From assembly GCA_965369035.1 (NCBI GenBank), contig CBDUPF010000157.1:1-9257 (forward strand): a DNA stretch of 9,257 nt. The letters are read 5' to 3'. Shown here piece after piece: positions 6,905-9,257 of this stretch (within the stretch, counting starts at the first letter, position 1; each line of letters opens with the position of its first letter). The notes below the pieces were generated by a model, which saw only the letters and a program-made list of their open reading frames with translations, had not been told where the DNA came from and made no database searches. The translations under genes and the position numbers were made by a program. This stretch comes from Aliishimia sp965369035 (GTDB lineage Bacteria > Pseudomonadota > Alphaproteobacteria > Rhodobacterales > Rhodobacteraceae).

Positions 6905-7345
6905 ATGGAATTTTTCCACAACGTCTTTGCTTCCCTGGAGTATAACGAAATGGGCAAAATTTCGGACGAGTTGAAGAAACTGGACAAACACAGTCAAGAC
7001 ATCATCAAGTTGAAGCGCACAATACACAAGCGTCAAGCCGACATGCTGGGCTGGGCCAAGACGGTTTGCACGAAAGGAGTATCGGAAGCGAGCCAATCGA
7101 CATTTCTCAAGGGTATCATCAATGCCGGTGAACTTATCGAGAAAGAAACCAGTTCTGTCAGCAACAAGGTGGTTGAGGTCACGGTGATGTGCAATCGCGT
7201 GAAAAAAATGCTGACTGATCCCAAAATTGTTCAGACCGAGAAAGGCTGGTCCGACAAAGACCTCGTGAGAGCAGAAAACGTCGTGAGCAACTACGAAAAA
7301 ATCGTCAAGACCTACAAGAAAAACCTGGAGTGGCCCGGAACATGA
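6905..7345 (+). CDS. Orphan helical Lys-rich protein of unknown function (146 aa)
   Basis: I do not recognise a family. The 146 residues are predicted soluble and mostly helical. An amphipathic, heptad-like segment about 15-48 (ISDELKKLDKHSQDIIKLKR) suggests a coiled coil, and there are further helices at 64-104 and 118-141. There is no signal peptide or membrane helix. The protein is rich in Lys and Glu/Asp and ends EWPGT. Codon use is unlike the flanks: AAA/AAG and A/T-ending codons are common, and three hand-counted 60-base lines (6961, 7141, 7201) are about 46% GC. GGAAAG lies 7 nt before the ATG. It stands alone between aroB and ssb and ends 6 bp from a convergent short broken gene. A recent horizontal origin is likely. 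The helical bundle could fit a cargo, antitoxin or structural role, but nothing in the sequence decides this. Confidence 0.6.
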   Translation: MEFFHNVFASLEYNEMGKISDELKKLDKHSQDIIKLKRTIHKRQADMLGWAKTVCTKGVSEASQSTFLKGIINAGELIEKETSSVSNKVVEVTVMCNRVKKMLTDPKIVQTEKGWSDKDLVRAENVVSNYEKIVKTYKKNLEWPGT

Positions 7346-7351
7346 CGCGGT

Positions 7352-7610
7352 TCAGCGCGCTGTCCGGCGCGGCAATGGTCTGTTATCCTGTGGATCAATG
7401 CATTCTTTCTCGGTGAACAGGCACTTGGTCGCAGTTCCACTGTCGTCAATAATATCGGTATTCGGGCTAAAATACTGCGAATTTCGCAAATCGGTAGTAG
7501 ACGATTTCAATGCTGACAAGCGTATCGTCCTGGTATTGCTTGGCTAATTCATTTGATACGCTGGGTGCCCCTTGCGATTTCCAGACCACGTCCGGTTTCT
7601 TGAGTTGCAT
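7352..7610 (-). pseudogene. Short gene interrupted at TTT-TAG-C; decayed gene or +1 frameshift candidate (unknown function)
   Basis: From ATG 7610-7608, with GGGAAG 10 nt upstream, a 47-codon frame begins MQLKKPDVVWKSQGAPSV and reaches EIVYYRFAKFAVF before TAG at 7469-7467. The next frame continues without a gap as SPNTDIIDDSGTATKCLFTE and ends RRTAR at TGA 7354-7352. Dropping one T of the TTTT run (7469-7472) fuses both into 85 residues that read like one protein, with amphipathic beta-type residues across the joint. The gene ends 6 bp from the convergent orphan gene, as real neighbouring genes do. I do not recognise the protein. It may be a pseudogene, a sequencing error in a short homopolymer, or a genuine +1 shift: tRNA-Phe on UUU could slip perfectly onto the overlapping UUU, as CUU-UGA-C does in prfB. 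No Shine-Dalgarno-like stimulator is visible just upstream. GC is about 42% on one counted line. Confidence 0.4.
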
Positions 7611-7795
7611 GGAACGATTACTTCCCGATGATCAATCGGAATTGTAATTGGCGCACCCAACTATAGCATCCACAACCCTGTTGCGACTGCGCGGGGACCA
7701 CCGCGCAGGTCATGGAAATCGCCGAGACGGCAATCATGCAGATTGTCGGCCCAACGGGTTGTGTCCTTCGGGTGTTTTTGATTGCGCGTCCCGCG
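7611..7795. other. Intergenic segment between the broken gene and ssb
   Basis: No intact gene is supported. A 39-codon minus-strand frame begins at ATG 7737-7735 (MIAVSAISMTCAVVPAQSQQ), looks loosely like a signal peptide and stops at TAA before the broken gene. It could be the lost 5' part of that gene or chance. The segment also contains a strong hairpin at 7687-7708, listed separately. TATAGT and TACAAT on the minus strand (around 7660-7665 and 7641-7646) are possible -10 boxes for the broken gene. Confidence 0.4.
7687..7708. repeat. Perfect 8-bp inverted repeat (hairpin) downstream of ssb
   Basis: CTGCGCGG (7687-7694) and CCGCGCAG (7701-7708) pair perfectly around a 6-nt loop. It lies about 88 nt past the ssb stop in the direction of ssb transcription. 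No T-tract follows on either strand, so it is not a textbook intrinsic terminator. It could still act as a transcript-end stabiliser or mark the island edge. Confidence 0.4.
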
Positions 7796-8278
7796 TCAGA
7801 ACGGGATCTCGTCGTCGAGATCGCGGGACGGGGCAGGGCCGCCGCGATCCTGCGATCCGCCGCGGTCGTCATAGCCCATCGAGCCGCCACCGCCACCGCC
7901 ACCGCTGAACCCGCCGCCACCTTCGCTGCGGCTGTCGAGCAGCGTCAGTTCCCCGCGATAGGGGCGCAACACGACCTCGGTCGAGTAGCGGTCCTGGCCG
8001 GACTGATCCTGCCACTTCCGCGTCTCGAGCTGGCCCTCGATATAGACCTTCGATCCCTTGCGCAGATACTGCTCCGCGATGCGCACCAGCGGCTCGGAGA
8101 AGATCGCAATCCGGTGCCATTCGGTACGCTCCCGGTTCTCGCCCGTGTTGCGATCCTTCCAGCGCTCGGACGTGGCGAGGCTGAGGTTGCATACCTTGCC
8201 CCCGTTCTGGAACGTACGCACCTCCGGATCGTTGCCGAGATTCCCGACCAGAATGACCTTGTTTACCGAGCCTGCCAT
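7796..8278 (-). CDS. ssb: Single-stranded DNA-binding protein (SSB)
   Basis: A 160-residue homotetrameric OB-fold protein that coats single-stranded DNA in replication, repair and recombination. The OB fold (about 1-112) has MAGSVNKVILVGNLGNDPEV at the start and the DNA-stacking aromatics W40, W54, F60 and W89, matching E. coli W40, W54, F60 and W88. The linker (about 119-150) is Gly-rich and short, encoded by repeated GGC/GGT codons. The C-terminus is the acidic tip DLDDEIPF, the docking peptide for partner proteins. The ATG at 8278-8276 is chosen because the OB fold starts there and GGAAGGA precedes it; the open frame upstream is not coding-like. It is divergent from the lytic transglycosylase. 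No LexA box of the GTTC-N7-GTTC type was found by eye in the intergenic region. Confidence 0.97.
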   Translation of the reverse strand: MAGSVNKVILVGNLGNDPEVRTFQNGGKVCNLSLATSERWKDRNTGENRERTEWHRIAIFSEPLVRIAEQYLRKGSKVYIEGQLETRKWQDQSGQDRYSTEVVLRPYRGELTLLDSRSEGGGGFSGGGGGGGSMGYDDRGGSQDRGGPAPSRDLDDEIPF

Positions 8279-8305
8279 GCCTTGTCCTTCCGTCTTGGTG
8301 CCGGC

Positions 8306-8330
8306 GCCGCGCGAATCCGACCCGCGCGGC
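8306..8330 (-). promoter_or_regulatory. ssb: Perfect inverted repeat in the presumed ssb leader
   Basis: GCCGCGCG (8306-8313) and CGCGCGGC (8323-8330) are perfect 8-bp arms around 9 nt, ending 27 bp before the ssb ATG. In the ssb transcript this would form a stable hairpin just upstream of the ribosome site. It could equally be a repressor operator. No T-run follows, so it is not a terminator. Function is inferred; the repeat is seen directly. Confidence 0.4.
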
Positions 8331-8409
8331 AGTTGCGGGACGTTATCAATCCCGGGCCGAGGTTGAAACACGGATCACACAGTCACAGCGGGAATGATGC
8401 CTGCAAGTC

Positions 8410-8437
8410 TGGTCAGCCCGGTCATTTCGGGTATAGT
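8410..8437 (+). promoter_or_regulatory. Candidate promoter of the lytic transglycosylase gene
   Basis: TATAGT at 8432-8437 matches the -10 consensus at 5 of 6 positions. TGGTCA at 8410-8415 matches TTGACA at 4 of 6, with a 16-bp spacer. Transcription would begin near 8444, giving a leader of about 23 nt before the ATG at 8467, with the GGAAG ribosome site at 8457-8461. Confidence 0.4.
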
Positions 8438-8466
8438 GTCCGAAAAAATCAGTCACGGAAGTGGGC

Positions 8467-9066
8467 ATGTTGGGACGGAGAACGCTATTGGCGGCACTTG
8501 CCGCGTCGCTCTCGCTGGGCGTTGCAGATACCGGTCATTCGGACATCTTCTCGTCGAAGAACCGCGCCAAGCTTTTCAAATCACAGACCAAGGTGCTCGA
8601 TAGCCGGGCGTCGGAGCAGTACAAGGCCTCCGTCCGGCTGCAGCCGCCCTCGGTCAACACGCCCACGAAATGGGGCACGGCCAAGGCTTATGACGGGCGG
8701 TATCGCGGACAATACCTGCAGATGGCCCGCGCCGCGGCGCAGCGGTACAACGTGCCGGAAGACCTGTTCCTGCGGCTGGTCCAGCAGGAATCGAACTGGC
8801 GGCCCAATGCCAAGTCGCACAAGGGCGCGATCGGCCTGGCGCAACTCATGCCGTTCACCGCCAAGAAGCTGGGCGTCGACCCGCACGACCCGGCGGAGAA
8901 TCTCGACGGTGGTGCACGCTATCTGAGCCAGCAATACCGCACCTTCGGCAGCTGGCCCCTGGCGCTCGCAGCCTACAACGCGGGGCCACAAGCGGTCCGC
9001 AAGTATGGCGGTGTTCCGCCCTACAAGGAAACCACGAACTACGTCCGCAAGATCTGGGGCAGCTGA
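8467..9066 (+). CDS. Exported lytic transglycosylase (SLT domain, family 1)
   Basis: A 199-residue peptidoglycan lytic transglycosylase that cleaves the MurNAc-GlcNAc bond and forms 1,6-anhydro-MurNAc in the periplasm. The N-terminus (MLGRRTLLAALAASLSLG) is an export signal; the twin Arg before a hydrophobic core is Tat-like but lacks the full motif. Residues 25-80 form a basic linker. The SLT domain (about 82-197) has catalytic E108 in LVQQESNWRPNA, GAIGLAQLMP (120-129), NLDGGARYLS (145-154), ALAAYNAGP (166-174) and the closing NYVRKI (191-196). The GTG at 8461 is also in frame, but the ATG at 8467 sits at good spacing behind ACGGAAG (8455-8461), so it is preferred. The size is that of small stand-alone SLT proteins, with no LysM or other wall-binding domain. 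It is divergent from ssb. Confidence 0.92.
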   Translation: MLGRRTLLAALAASLSLGVADTGHSDIFSSKNRAKLFKSQTKVLDSRASEQYKASVRLQPPSVNTPTKWGTAKAYDGRYRGQYLQMARAAAQRYNVPEDLFLRLVQQESNWRPNAKSHKGAIGLAQLMPFTAKKLGVDPHDPAENLDGGARYLSQQYRTFGSWPLALAAYNAGPQAVRKYGGVPPYKETTNYVRKIWGS

Positions 9067-9067
9067 G

Positions 9068-9163
9068 CCTTCGCCGCCTGCCTGGTCGTCCTTGCGGCGT
9101 GGATCAGAGCCGCGGTGTTCGCGTCGCCGGTCCCCCCGAATGCGGGGCCGGGATCGGCGAAGG
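9068..9163. repeat. Nested inverted repeats after the lytic transglycosylase gene
   Basis: CCTTCGCCG (9068-9076) is repeated inverted as CGGCGAAGG (9155-9163). Between them lies a compact hairpin, CCCCG-AATG-CGGGG (9134-9147), flanked by CCGG on both sides (9127-9130 and 9148-9151). The inner hairpin could help end the upstream transcript, but no T-tract follows. Biased GC composition makes some such pairs likely by chance. Confidence 0.3.
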
Positions 9164-9257
9164 TCCAAACCGCCCGCAGGATCTCCGAGTTCGGCCCATC
9201 GATAATGTGGCGCACTGATCGTTGCCCGCAGTCTTTCTGATCGCCGGACTCGTTTCC

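Noticed and set aside
7867..7925. CCGCCACC-type tandem repeats, considered as a repeat element
   Set aside because: They are explained by the Gly-rich linker codons of ssb.
9039..9257. Minus-strand open frame running off the right edge (72 codons, ending in PQILRT)
   Set aside because: It has fairly GC-rich third positions and could be the tail of a convergent gene overlapping the transglycosylase by 28 bp. I recognise nothing in it, the overlap is into a well-defined gene, and open frames of this length are common by chance at this GC. More sequence to the right would settle it.

Overview
The window reads as chromosomal DNA of a GC-rich alphaproteobacterium, most likely of the Rhodobacterales/Roseobacter group. 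The evidence is the strong G/C bias at third codon positions, an SSB with the MAGSVNKVIL N-terminus, the aroK-aroB pair placed divergently from a xerD operon, and a metallophosphoesterase of the FGGPYSNLQAT type. Taxonomy is inferred from protein character only.

Left part (1-4847). The minus strand carries a CorC/HlyC-type membrane protein with DUF21 and CBS domains (39-1349). It is coupled through a GTGA overlap to the first 14 codons of what looks like an EamA-family transporter running off the left edge. A plus-strand metallophosphoesterase-like gene (1431-2249) is divergent from corC and overlaps xerD tail to tail. A compact minus-strand operon runs from 4847 down to 2186: a 49-residue membrane protein, then a 516-residue exported protein of unknown function, then the tyrosine recombinase XerD. 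The first two genes overlap and the last two are 3 bp apart.

Centre (4930-6631). Divergent from that operon, shikimate kinase (aroK) and 3-dehydroquinate synthase (aroB) overlap by 11 bp. Both catalyse steps of the shikimate pathway to chorismate and aromatic amino acids.

Island (6632-7795). Roughly 1.16 kb of clearly lower GC (about 42-50% on hand-counted lines, against well over 60% in the flanks) separates aroB from ssb. It holds a Lys-rich, helical orphan protein (6905-7345, +). Tail to tail with it is a short minus-strand gene (7610-7352) that is open in two frames joined at TTT-TAG-C, so it is either a decayed gene or a +1 frameshift candidate. This is the part least explained by known families and looks horizontally acquired.

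Right part (7796-9257). ssb (minus) is divergent from a small exported lytic transglycosylase (plus). A perfect 8-bp inverted repeat lies in the presumed ssb leader. The last about 190 bp hold GC-rich inverted repeats and no gene that can be supported firmly.

Most of the window is ordinary housekeeping DNA. The points worth a second look are the island and its frameshifted gene, the degenerate metal site of the phosphoesterase-like protein, and the small membrane/exported protein pair upstream of xerD.
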